Part shown: positions 56,163 through 64,000 of the stretch, piece by piece
How the letters are laid out: every line of letters starts with the position of its first letter
Numbering within the stretch: position 1 is the stretch's first letter
Source of the DNA: Gimesia sp.
GTDB lineage: Bacteria; Planctomycetota; Planctomycetia; Planctomycetales; Planctomycetaceae
Direction of reading: 5' to 3'
Assembly (NCBI RefSeq): GCF_040219335.1
Contig: NZ_JAVJSQ010000005.1
Location: 310,001 to 374,000, forward strand
DNA length: 64,000 bases
The notes under the pieces: generated by a model
Told to the model about the DNA's origin: nothing
The model's database searches: none
What the model saw: only the letters and a program-made list of their open reading frames with translations
Position numbers and translations under genes: made by a program

Positions 56163-56603
56163 CTAGTATTCCTGGTCAAGCTGGGATTGCGTCAGCATTC
56201 GGTACGACTCAAACTGCTTCCCGAATCGCTCCATTGACTCATGCAGCGGATGCGCGGCCGCAAGGTCAGGTTGTTTGAAGAACAGACTTTTCCAGAATCC
56301 CTGCCAGGGCAGGTAGCGGACCATGATCGAGCGCTGTTCGGCTCCCTTTTCTTCCGGAAAGAACATGATGCCGTATTCGATTCTCTCATCAGCCAGCACG
56401 GTTTCGAAGTAAACGCCCCAATCCTCAGAACATCCCCCTTGATACCATTCCGGTACAGTATGTCCGTCCTGGATCAGGTGTTCTTCCAGCAATTTGCAAA
56501 CGTACGTCGCTGCCTCCAGGCAGATCTCATCCTCATCTGAGAAGTAGTCTTCTGGAATTCTGACCACGACGGCCACGTATGGATCTGTTCGTTCTTCGGG
56601 CAT
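56163..56603 (-). CDS. Hypothetical acidic cytoplasmic protein
   Basis: I choose ATG 56603 (MPEERTDPYVAVVVR), giving 146 residues. The frame opens 30 codons earlier, at a site inside the terminator region of the upstream gene, so the shorter form is preferred. The protein is acidic, has no signal peptide or membrane helix, and contains WYQGGCSEDWGVYFE and VRYLPWQGFWKSLFF. I do not recognise a family. Confidence 0.65.
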   Translation of the reverse strand: MPEERTDPYVAVVVRIPEDYFSDEDEICLEAATYVCKLLEEHLIQDGHTVPEWYQGGCSEDWGVYFETVLADERIEYGIMFFPEEKGAEQRSIMVRYLPWQGFWKSLFFKQPDLAAAHPLHESMERFGKQFESYRMLTQSQLDQEY

Positions 56604-56693
56604 GACTGGAACCGTCTCTGAGATCTGGGAATTTTTCAAGATCGTCGAGTTCCCGATTGTTTTAAACAACCCCGGATTGATGCATGATTCCAC

Positions 56694-56725
56694 AAAAAAA
56701 CGCCCCGGGAGAGTGTCCCGAGGCG
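56694..56725 (-). terminator. Intrinsic terminator of the sialate O-acetylesterase gene
   Basis: Read on the minus strand, CGCCTCGGGA and TCCCGGGGCG form a 10-bp stem with one T-G pair and a 6-base loop, followed by seven T (56700-56694). It lies about 30 bases past the stop codon at 56756. Confidence 0.85.
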
Positions 56726-56755
56726 TATCGTCTCTCTCAAGCAGAGTTGAGTAAA

Positions 56756-58333
<1,578 letters not shown>

Positions 58334-58487
58334 CTGTGGTTCCTTGCAGGATGAGTAAACTGGAGAAGTCATAACAAACAGTTTGCTTCTATAGCTTGAA
58401 CTGAATAGACTGCATTTTCAAGCGATTCCATTCAAATCGTGACAGCAAATCTCTCAATTCATTTCTTCTAAACTGGTATGGTGATTC

Positions 58488-59432
58488 ATGAAACGTAAAA
58501 TGACTGTGCTGTGGTCCCTGGTTCTGAGTTGTAGTTTTCTCCCCCTGGTTCAGGGGGAAAACAAGAAGCCCTCCGAGAAACGCTACGTAATCATTCACGC
58601 CGATGACGCCGGCATGTCGCACTCGGTGAACCTCGCCACTATTGAGGGCATGCAGAAAGGCATCGTCTCCTCGGCCAGCATTATGGTGCCCTGTCCCTGG
58701 TTTAAAGAATTCGCTGCCTATGCGAAACAGAACCCCGAACAGGATTTCGGCATCCATCTGACGCTGAATTCCGAGTGGAAAAACTACCGCTGGGGACCGG
58801 TCGCCTCGCGGGATCAGGTACCGAGTCTGCTCGATGAAGAGAATTATCTCTGGGACAACGTCGGACAGGTGATGCAGCATGTGAACGTCAAGGATGCCGA
58901 GAAGGAGCTGCGGGCGCAGATCGAACGGGCCCGCAAATTCGGCGTCCCCCTCTCACACCTGGATACCCACATGGGAGCAGTCGTCAGTCGGCCTGACCTC
59001 TTGGAGATGTACGTCAATCTGGGCATCGAATATCAGCTGCCGGTCCTGTTTGTGAACAATCTCGATCCGAAAAAGTATGGCGTGATCGCGGAGAAGGGCA
59101 AACAGCTCAAGGAAGTCCTGGAAAAGAACGGGCTCCCTGTGCTCGATGAACTGGTTCAGTTTTATGGCGAACCCGACTACGAAAAGCGGAAGCAGGCTTA
59201 TCTCGAAAAAATTCGTGAACTTAAACCCGGAGTCACGCAGATTATCATTCACTGCGGATTTAACAATCAGGAACTGCAGAACATCACCCACAGTTCCTCC
59301 CGTCGCGATGGTGACCGCCGCGTGTTTACCGACCCCGCGGTCATCAAAGAGGTCAAGGATCTGGGCATCGAAGTTATCACCTGGAAAGAGTTCCACGAAA
59401 TGGCCAAGCAGAAACTCGCCCAGGCCGAATAG
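58488..59432 (+). CDS. Secreted ChbG/YdjC-family carbohydrate deacetylase
   Basis: The 314-residue protein has a signal peptide (residues ~5-24). The YdjC signature is complete: VIIHADDAGMSHSVN with the catalytic Asp and metal Asp, IHLTLNSEW, and SHLDTHMGAV with the two metal His. Near the C-terminus, IIIHCGF is another conserved strand. The E. coli relative removes acetyl from diacetylchitobiose; the planctomycete substrate is not known. It is divergent from the sialate O-acetylesterase and converges, with a 12-bp gap, on the propeller-esterase gene, so the three form a small deacylation cluster. Confidence 0.9.
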   Translation: MKRKMTVLWSLVLSCSFLPLVQGENKKPSEKRYVIIHADDAGMSHSVNLATIEGMQKGIVSSASIMVPCPWFKEFAAYAKQNPEQDFGIHLTLNSEWKNYRWGPVASRDQVPSLLDEENYLWDNVGQVMQHVNVKDAEKELRAQIERARKFGVPLSHLDTHMGAVVSRPDLLEMYVNLGIEYQLPVLFVNNLDPKKYGVIAEKGKQLKEVLEKNGLPVLDELVQFYGEPDYEKRKQAYLEKIRELKPGVTQIIIHCGFNNQELQNITHSSSRRDGDRRVFTDPAVIKEVKDLGIEVITWKEFHEMAKQKLAQAE

Positions 59433-59444
59433 CCGTAATCACTG

Positions 59445-61670
59445 CTATTCGTTGCGTTCAATCTGTGACAGCCAGCCTTCCAGCGTAAACTCTGGTGTGC
59501 CTCGTTCCTCTGGTTTGAGGCACGCCAGCTGGCTGCGATCGATGAGCGACAGTCCAAAATCCGCCAGAGTGGCCCCCCGCTGATGCAGGTCGGTGCCGTA
59601 CAGTCGCTCCAGTTTGATCTGTTGCGCATCACACCAGCGCCCGGAATTGACGGTTGGCAGGGTTTTGATCTGCTGCGCTGTCAGTGCAGGTGTTCCCAGG
59701 TGTTGCTGAATCCAGAGCAGGGCATCCGGATGAGCTATATAGGGGCGATGGCCGCCCCCCGCTTCGAACCAGGCCTTCACCTTTCCCTCAGCTCCCAGGT
59801 TGGCATAGACTCGCCCGGCCTGCTCGACGACAGCCCGCGTCCCGCGCCAGGCGGTCCCGTCGTTGTCGGAGTCGATGATCCAGTCAGCGTCGCCATTCAT
59901 CACCAGGACGGCACAATTCGGGGCAGCCAGTGACAGAAACTCAGGCCAGGTAAATCGCTCCCGCATCTGCTGATTGGGGACTTTCGTGCAATATTTGCTC
60001 CGCAGCGTCACATTGTCATAAGCCCAGCCGGAGACGATGGCCATTTTGATTCGCGGTTCCAGTGCCGCCATCCAGCTCGCGACGGCACCGCCCAGAGAAT
60101 TCCCCGCGACGCCGATCCGGTCTGGATCGACGTCTTTCCGTTCCTGCAGGAAATCGATTCCCCGCATCGTGTCGAAGACCAGCTTACCCATGATCGGACG
60201 CCCGGCATTCCAGGCCCGCTCATGCACAGACTTCGGATCGTGGGCCCGCGTGCCCAGTCGTCCCTGTATGTGCCGCTCTTCTTCACCAATCGGATCCATG
60301 GCCAGGCAGACGAGTCCCGCTTTCGCATAGGCTTGTGCCGCGTAATTGTACTGCCACTGACTCTTGCTTCCCCCATGACCATACGTCAAAACGATCGCCG
60401 GCGCAGGTGCTTTGATTTGTTTGGGGCGATACACGACGGCGGGAATTTTTGACCCCGGTTCGCTGGTGAAGACCCATTTTTCGATGATCAGGCCATCCCG
60501 TTCCAGCTCACCCCGCTTTTCACTTTTCAACGCGACTTTCTGTTCTGGAATTCCCAGTATCGCTTTGAGCTGGGCTCGGCTTTCCGCTTGCGATTCGGGG
60601 AACGCAACCTTCGCTGGACGGCCCGGCGGTTCCGTTTCTGCTTTCTCGGGACCTGCCCAGTGTGCGGTGTTGATGGCGAAATATTTATTCAGAAACGGGG
60701 GCTGCTTGCGGCTGGCGTACCAGATGCGAAAGTGGCCATCGGGCAGCTGCATTACCGACTGACTGGTGACATAATGCGATTCCCAGGGACGCTCAGGGTC
60801 AGGACGCAGCACCGGGTTTTGCGGATGCTTATACCAGTTGAGCCCGTCGATGCTCACCGCGAATCCCAGTGCGGTCGTATTCTCCCGCTCCGTCCAGTAA
60901 CTGCCGTACCACATCAGATAAGCATCGCCCAGCTTGAGAACCGTCGGATAAAACAGCCGCCCTGATTCCCAGTTCTGATCGAGTTCCAGTACCGGATCAG
61001 GAGAGACCCGCCACTTACTTCCATCCAGGCTGGACGCATGCCGGATGCACCAGGGATCCTGCGACACGTCTGTAAACCACATCTGGTACGTCCGTCCGGT
61101 TTTGAGAATGGTCGGTGCGTAAACGTGTTTGAGATTATCAGAACCCGCCTCGCTCCACTCCGACCCGTTCAGGCTGTCCGCTTCGTATAACTGATGCAGG
61201 GCGGTTTCGTCATGGAAGTCTGTCGCAGAGAACCACATCCGCAGTCGCCCGTTTTCACGCAGCGTCTGACCGTTGGCTGAACGGAGCAGGGTGGGCGTTA
61301 ATACGGAGTGCTCGCCATCGCCAAAGGAAAAGACCGGATTCTGCCGGTTTTTGTTGAAATGAATACCGTCATTGCTGTCCGCTCGTCCCAGAACAAACAT
61401 TCGATCCTGCACGGCACCGGTCGAACCACAATACCAGAGAGAATAGGTTCCCTGTTCCAGGCTTACGCAGGGGGCAAAAATGTGTGTATCGTCGTAAGTG
61501 CCCGGGCGTCCCAGTTCCAGGATCGGTCCGTCGGTATCGCGATGCCAGTTTTGAGGAGAGAGCCAGCGTTGTAATTCTCGCGGGATCGGTTCTGCTTGTA
61601 AGAAGAGGGGGCTACTGCCAGAGAGAATGATTAAGGGGAGCAGAACACGACAAACGGACCAACGATTCAT
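59445..61670 (-). CDS. Beta-propeller (GH43/GH32-like) domain fused to an alpha/beta hydrolase
   Basis: The 741-residue protein has a signal peptide (to ~residue 27). Residues ~45-340 form a five-bladed propeller-like domain with regularly spaced YSLWYCGS, RMWFSATD, YQMWFTDVS, YLMWYGSYW and FRIWYASR strands and DGxxF/W turns, resembling GH43/GH32-type propellers. Residues ~370-700 form an alpha/beta hydrolase of the acetyl-xylan-esterase type: GVAGNSLGGAVASW with Ser nucleophile, NGDADWIID with the probable Asp, and the GGGHRPYI His. It probably removes acyl groups from a glycan that the propeller binds or cuts. No propeller catalytic triad could be assigned, so that half may only bind. Confidence 0.85.
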   Translation of the reverse strand: MNRWSVCRVLLPLIILSGSSPLFLQAEPIPRELQRWLSPQNWHRDTDGPILELGRPGTYDDTHIFAPCVSLEQGTYSLWYCGSTGAVQDRMFVLGRADSNDGIHFNKNRQNPVFSFGDGEHSVLTPTLLRSANGQTLRENGRLRMWFSATDFHDETALHQLYEADSLNGSEWSEAGSDNLKHVYAPTILKTGRTYQMWFTDVSQDPWCIRHASSLDGSKWRVSPDPVLELDQNWESGRLFYPTVLKLGDAYLMWYGSYWTERENTTALGFAVSIDGLNWYKHPQNPVLRPDPERPWESHYVTSQSVMQLPDGHFRIWYASRKQPPFLNKYFAINTAHWAGPEKAETEPPGRPAKVAFPESQAESRAQLKAILGIPEQKVALKSEKRGELERDGLIIEKWVFTSEPGSKIPAVVYRPKQIKAPAPAIVLTYGHGGSKSQWQYNYAAQAYAKAGLVCLAMDPIGEEERHIQGRLGTRAHDPKSVHERAWNAGRPIMGKLVFDTMRGIDFLQERKDVDPDRIGVAGNSLGGAVASWMAALEPRIKMAIVSGWAYDNVTLRSKYCTKVPNQQMRERFTWPEFLSLAAPNCAVLVMNGDADWIIDSDNDGTAWRGTRAVVEQAGRVYANLGAEGKVKAWFEAGGGHRPYIAHPDALLWIQQHLGTPALTAQQIKTLPTVNSGRWCDAQQIKLERLYGTDLHQRGATLADFGLSLIDRSQLACLKPEERGTPEFTLEGWLSQIERNE

Positions 61671-61755
61671 GGCTGACCTTCTTTCGGGAGGAGCGTCATG
61701 GGAAATGTCGGTTCTATCGTAGCGCAGCAGTGGGGGAATCTCAAATCGCAGGGCA

Positions 61756-61797
61756 TAAAAAAATCCCCCGCAGGAAGCTTAAAACTGCAGGGGATTT
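61756..61797 (-). terminator. Intrinsic terminator of the small secreted protein operon
   Basis: Read on the minus strand, AAATCCCCTGCAG and CTGCGGGGGATTT pair over 13 positions with one mismatch, around an 11-base loop, and are followed by a run of seven T. It ends the transcript from 62602. Confidence 0.88.
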
Positions 61798-61842
61798 CGG
61801 TGCAAAGATAGAGACGATCTATCTTTCAGGAGGTAGAATGCA

Positions 61843-62151
61843 TCAGCAGGGTGGGCCGTGGGCCAGTGGTCGCTCGATGAGAAATGCGTTTCCCGGTAAT
61901 CGGGTCGCGTTCAGGCTATCCACCCATGTATTCTGGGCTGTTCGGAGTTGCAGGGCCTGCTCACAACAGGCCAGGTTGGTTTTGCAGCAGTCAGGCAGAG
62001 CATGCGTCTGGTAACAATTCGAGCCTGCCTGACAGGATTTCAGATACGGATTGCAGTTTTGTTTCAGGTGAGTGCTGGTCTGCGTACTCGCGGTGGCAGA
62101 CATACTTACGCCGACAGACAATACGGTAGCAGTAAAGATCTTGGTCAACAT
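61843..62151 (-). CDS. Small secreted Cys-rich protein
   Basis: ATG 62151 with AGGAGA upstream gives a 102-residue protein. It has a signal peptide (residues ~4-22, ending SATAST). The mature part holds eight Cys in a tight cluster, NCNPYLKSC then NCYQTH, PDCCKTN, ACCEQ, plus a final Cys. The CC pairs and spacing suggest either a disulfide-bonded helical fold or metal binding; which is not known. It lies 79 bp after the His-rich gene on the same strand and ahead of a terminator. Confidence 0.7.
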   Translation of the reverse strand: MLTKIFTATVLSVGVSMSATASTQTSTHLKQNCNPYLKSCQAGSNCYQTHALPDCCKTNLACCEQALQLRTAQNTWVDSLNATRLPGNAFLIERPLAHGPPC

Positions 62152-62230
62152 GACGGATCTCCTCTGAGTTGATGGTCTAATATGTGTAGGTTGAGATAAT
62201 CGTGGGTCGCCGGAAAGCGAACTCCCATGA

Positions 62231-62602
62231 TCAGCAGAGCCAGACACAATGCATCAGGTGCAGAGGTTGAGCGGAAACGGGGGCATCCAGGCCAGCCAGA
62301 ATCAATTCCTGGGCGGAGTGCGTGCCGGCAGCGATGGTCTCGCTACCCACGAACGGAGCAGAATTGACGGACAGGCGGGATTTACCCGTAGAAGCAAAGA
62401 GCGTTTCATCACAGTGTGGGTGGCTGCCCGTGGTACTTGCCGGCTTTTGATCCTGATCGGTATGGGTCAGGTGTTCCGGTGTAGGGGGGACAGCGGCCTG
62501 CAGATGATGCTGTTCCAGAGCCTGACAGCACCAGCTGCCAGGAAACATCAGGCTGGCTGCCAGCAGCAGCGATAAACTGATTTTAAACAGCGAGCAGCAC
62601 AT
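62231..62602 (-). CDS. Small secreted His-rich protein
   Basis: The 123-residue protein has a signal peptide (CCSLFKISLSLLLAASLMF) and a mature part with dispersed His residues (LEQHHLQ, LTHTDQ, GSHPHCDE) and a C-terminal LHLMHCVWLC, four Met/His/Cys residues in a short span. This hints at copper or other soft-metal handling, but no known family is recognised. It is probably cotranscribed with the Cys-rich gene that follows. Confidence 0.65.
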   Translation of the reverse strand: MCCSLFKISLSLLLAASLMFPGSWCCQALEQHHLQAAVPPTPEHLTHTDQDQKPASTTGSHPHCDETLFASTGKSRLSVNSAPFVGSETIAAGTHSAQELILAGLDAPVSAQPLHLMHCVWLC

Positions 62603-62809
62603 GGTCAGAGCTTTCTATTCTGATGGCTTCTGCAGTTGAAGTTCTCTGTTAAACGCTTCTGCTAACATTACGCCCCGGGAGCAGAAGGCGTTGGATGATT
62701 CCGGGAAAAAAAGAAAACAGCAGGGAAGCTCTGAACCTCGTTGGAGATAGGTGTGTCAGACTACGGTGAAGAAAAAGTAATTTTTTGTAAAAGTAGTGCC
62801 GAAAGTGAC

Positions 62810-62838
62810 TTTACAGCACACACATAAGAAGACAGAAT
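62810..62838 (+). promoter_or_regulatory. Promoter candidate for the tRNA-Ile/tRNA-Ala unit
   Basis: TTTACA (62810-62815) and CAGAAT (62833-62838) lie 17 bp apart. They follow an A/T-rich stretch (62776-62795) that could act as an UP element. The predicted start is about 8 bases before tRNA-Ile. Confidence 0.4.
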
Positions 62839-62854
62839 ACGCGTCCTCTTATTG

Positions 62855-62928
<74 letters not shown>

Positions 62929-62962
62929 TTTTTTCTCTCTCTAAGAGGTATCCCGCTTGTCT

Positions 62963-63012
62963 GGCAAATTTAATTTGCCGCAATGGGATTTGCCGGCAAT
63001 ACTATTGTCGGC
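62963..63012 (+). other. Two hairpins between tRNA-Ile and tRNA-Ala
   Basis: GGCAAATT and AATTTGCC (62963-62979) are perfect 8-base arms around one base. GCCGGCAA and TTGTCGGC (62992-63012) are 8-base arms with one mismatch and a 5-base loop. They are probable RNA-processing elements in the tRNA spacer. Confidence 0.45.
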
Positions 63013-63021
63013 GTCTTTTGA

Positions 63022-63094
<73 letters not shown>

Positions 63095-63157
63095 TTTGTG
63101 TTTTAGAGGACCACGTTTACCTTATGAGGTTTTAAAAAACGGGTCTTAAAAATTCTA

Positions 63158-63308
63158 AAACACTTTCTGGGAATTTTGGTTCCCGTGAGTTGACGAGCGG
63201 TTTCGGAATGGTTAAGATCCCGCTCCTTCACTTGGGTTTAGCAGGAGTTGTTAAGCCTAAGTGGTTGTCGCAAAGAGATTTGCGGCGAAAACTGTCCGGA
63301 GGGATTTG
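63158..63308 (+). repeat. 151-bp direct repeat, copy 1, upstream of 23S
   Basis: This unit runs from AAACACTTT and matches copy 2 at 125 of 151 positions by hand count. It holds a promoter (63190-63218), a conserved block AAGATCCCGCTCCTTCACTT just after the -10, and a hairpin CGCAAA-GAGA-TTTGCG (63269-63284). Confidence 0.9.
63190..63218 (+). promoter_or_regulatory. rRNA promoter P1
   Basis: TTGACG (63190-63195), 17-bp spacer, TAAGAT (63213-63218). It is the first of three promoters spaced exactly 151 bp apart. Confidence 0.7.
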
Positions 63309-63459
63309 AAACACTTTTTGGAAATTTTGGTTTCCATGAGTTGACGGGCAGTTTTGAAAAGGTTAAGATCCCGCTCCTTCACTTGAAGTTAACAAAAGTT
63401 GTTGGTCGCAAGTGGTTGTCGCAAAGAGATTTGCGGCAAAAACAGTTCGAAGAGAATTG
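63309..63459 (+). repeat. 151-bp direct repeat, copy 2
   Basis: It is contiguous with copy 1 and in exact 151-bp register. It carries the promoter at 63341-63369 and the hairpin at 63420-63435. A third, diverged copy follows from 63460: its first 11 bases match 10 of 11, and its promoter keeps register. Confidence 0.9.
63341..63369 (+). promoter_or_regulatory. rRNA promoter P2
   Basis: TTGACG (63341-63346), 17-bp spacer, TAAGAT (63364-63369), identical in both boxes to P1. Confidence 0.7.
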
Positions 63460-63491
63460 AAAAACTTTTTCAAAAAACTTCTCCCGGACGG

Positions 63492-63519
63492 TTGACTCGC
63501 TGAGAGGCGACGATAAAAT
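63492..63519 (+). promoter_or_regulatory. rRNA promoter P3
   Basis: TTGACT (63492-63497), 16-bp spacer, TAAAAT (63514-63519). It is the closest match to consensus of the three and the nearest to the 23S gene, about 335 bp upstream. Its -35 lies exactly 151 bp after that of P2. Confidence 0.72.
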
Positions 63520-63626
63520 GACTCTCTCAGCTGACTTAAGTCGATTGAATCAAATCCAGCACTGCTGGCTCTGATTCAGCTGATTTATGTTGGCTGTTTC
63601 TCTCTGGGGTATGACCCGGAGGGTCG

Positions 63627-63640
63627 ATGATCTTTGACAA
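63627..63640 (+). promoter_or_regulatory. boxA-like rRNA antitermination element
   Basis: ATGATCTTTGACAA followed by TTTGG resembles the bacterial rRNA boxA region (core CTTTxACAA). It lies between P3 and the 23S gene, where a NusB/NusE-dependent antitermination site is expected. Confidence 0.5.
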
Positions 63641-63688
63641 TTTGGTAAAAGTAATAAGTGGCATCTATAAACATAGAGTTCTCAAGTT

Positions 63689-63718
63689 GCAATACCAGTT
63701 CTTCGGAAATGGTATTGC
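63689..63718 (+). other. UUCG-capped hairpin in the 23S leader
   Basis: GCAATACCA (63689-63697) pairs perfectly with TGGTATTGC (63710-63718). After one G-A mismatch the stem continues as TTC/GAA closed by a TTCG tetraloop. This is a very stable structure in the leader RNA, probably part of folding or processing of the 23S precursor. Confidence 0.65.
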
Positions 63719-63851
63719 TGAGCGAGATTTGTTCTTAGGCAAACGATTCAAGTGCAAGGCTGTTATGCAAGGTCTTGTGAATTGAAATCGGGTTGTAATG
63801 TTTTTGGCTCCCACGAGGCAATGTGCCGAATGTGAGGTAAAAATTATTACG

Positions 63852-64000
63852 GCTAAGCTATTAAGGGCGTATGGGGGATGTCTTGGCATCAGATGGCGAT
63901 GAAGGGCGTGGAAGACTGCGATAATCTTGGGGAAGTTGTCAAACGAGCGTTGATCCCGAGGTTCCCGAATTATCATATACTGAATACATAGGTATATGAG
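63852..64000 (+). rRNA. 23S ribosomal RNA, 5' end (continues beyond the window)
   Basis: The sequence from GGCTAAGC at 63852 matches the start of bacterial 23S rRNA: the TAAGGGCGTATGGGGGATG segment, CTTGGCATCAGATGGCGATG and AAGGGCGTGGAAGACTGCGA correspond to the E. coli 5' domain. The gene is cut by the window end. The exact mature 5' end is estimated by that similarity. No 16S gene lies before it. Confidence 0.96.

Noticed and set aside
63158-63459. The 151-bp repeats as a CRISPR-like or transposon-end structure
   Set aside because: There are only two clear copies, they are contiguous without spacers, have no terminal inverted repeats, and contain promoter boxes in register, which fits promoter duplication better.

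Overview
The window reads as a chromosomal segment of a planctomycete, most like the Gimesia/Planctomyces group. The evidence is family content: two DUF1549/DUF1553 plus DUF1501 pairs, a PPC-domain secreted protein, a DUF1559 pseudopilin with a small lipoprotein, a sulfatase, many signal peptides, and an N-terminal SLE-x-R-x-LLA motif typical of large planctomycete surface proteins. The genus is an inference. I see no insertion sequence, phage, CRISPR array or defence island.

Layout. 1-13.2 kb: two DUF1549/DUF1553 + DUF1501 modules, the first cut by the window start and the second preceded by a PPC-domain protein. Between them, on the minus strand, lie an SDR reductase and an NPP-type phosphodiesterase. 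13.6-26.7 kb: polysaccharide and surface enzymes, namely a 1.6-kb-residue-class cellulase (two CBM2 modules, a GH8 domain and an unassigned barrel-like domain), two right-handed beta-helix proteins, an alpha/beta hydrolase and a beta-lactamase-fold serine hydrolase with N-terminal tandem repeats; a stand-alone tRNA-Arg unit sits among them. 26.8-36 kb: a glycerophosphodiesterase, a DUF6159 membrane protein, a cyclase-fold repeat protein, an FAD monooxygenase, and an MprF-GlgX-small membrane protein cluster. 36.3-42 kb: a SnoaL-like protein, a Gly-rich repeat protein, a sulfatase and a PDZ protein. 42.3-45.2 kb: a three-gene operon of aspartic-type protease, RimK ligase fused to an RCK_C domain, and aspartoacylase-like hydrolase. 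45-52.9 kb: pseudopilin and lipoprotein, a planctomycete secreted protein, three tandem paralogous membrane proteins, a GNAT-nitrilase fusion and CorA. 53.5-62.6 kb: a MacB-type ABC exporter pair, a sialate O-acetylesterase, a YdjC deacetylase, a propeller-esterase fusion and two small secreted Cys/His-rich proteins.

62.8-64 kb is the most distinctive stretch. tRNA-Ile(GAU) and tRNA-Ala(UGC) precede the 5' end of a 23S rRNA gene, with no 16S gene anywhere upstream in the window. The tRNA-to-23S spacer carries a 151-bp unit, present in two clear copies and one diverged copy. Each has a near-consensus sigma-70-type promoter, and the three -35 boxes are exactly 151 bp apart. A boxA-like element and a UUCG-capped hairpin follow. 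I read this as a 23S gene, detached from 16S, that has gained its own tandem promoter array.

Taken together the genes describe an aquatic heterotroph specialised in complex, sulfated and acylated polysaccharides, with large exported proteins. All function calls rest on motifs and family resemblance read from the translated sequence; no database search was possible.
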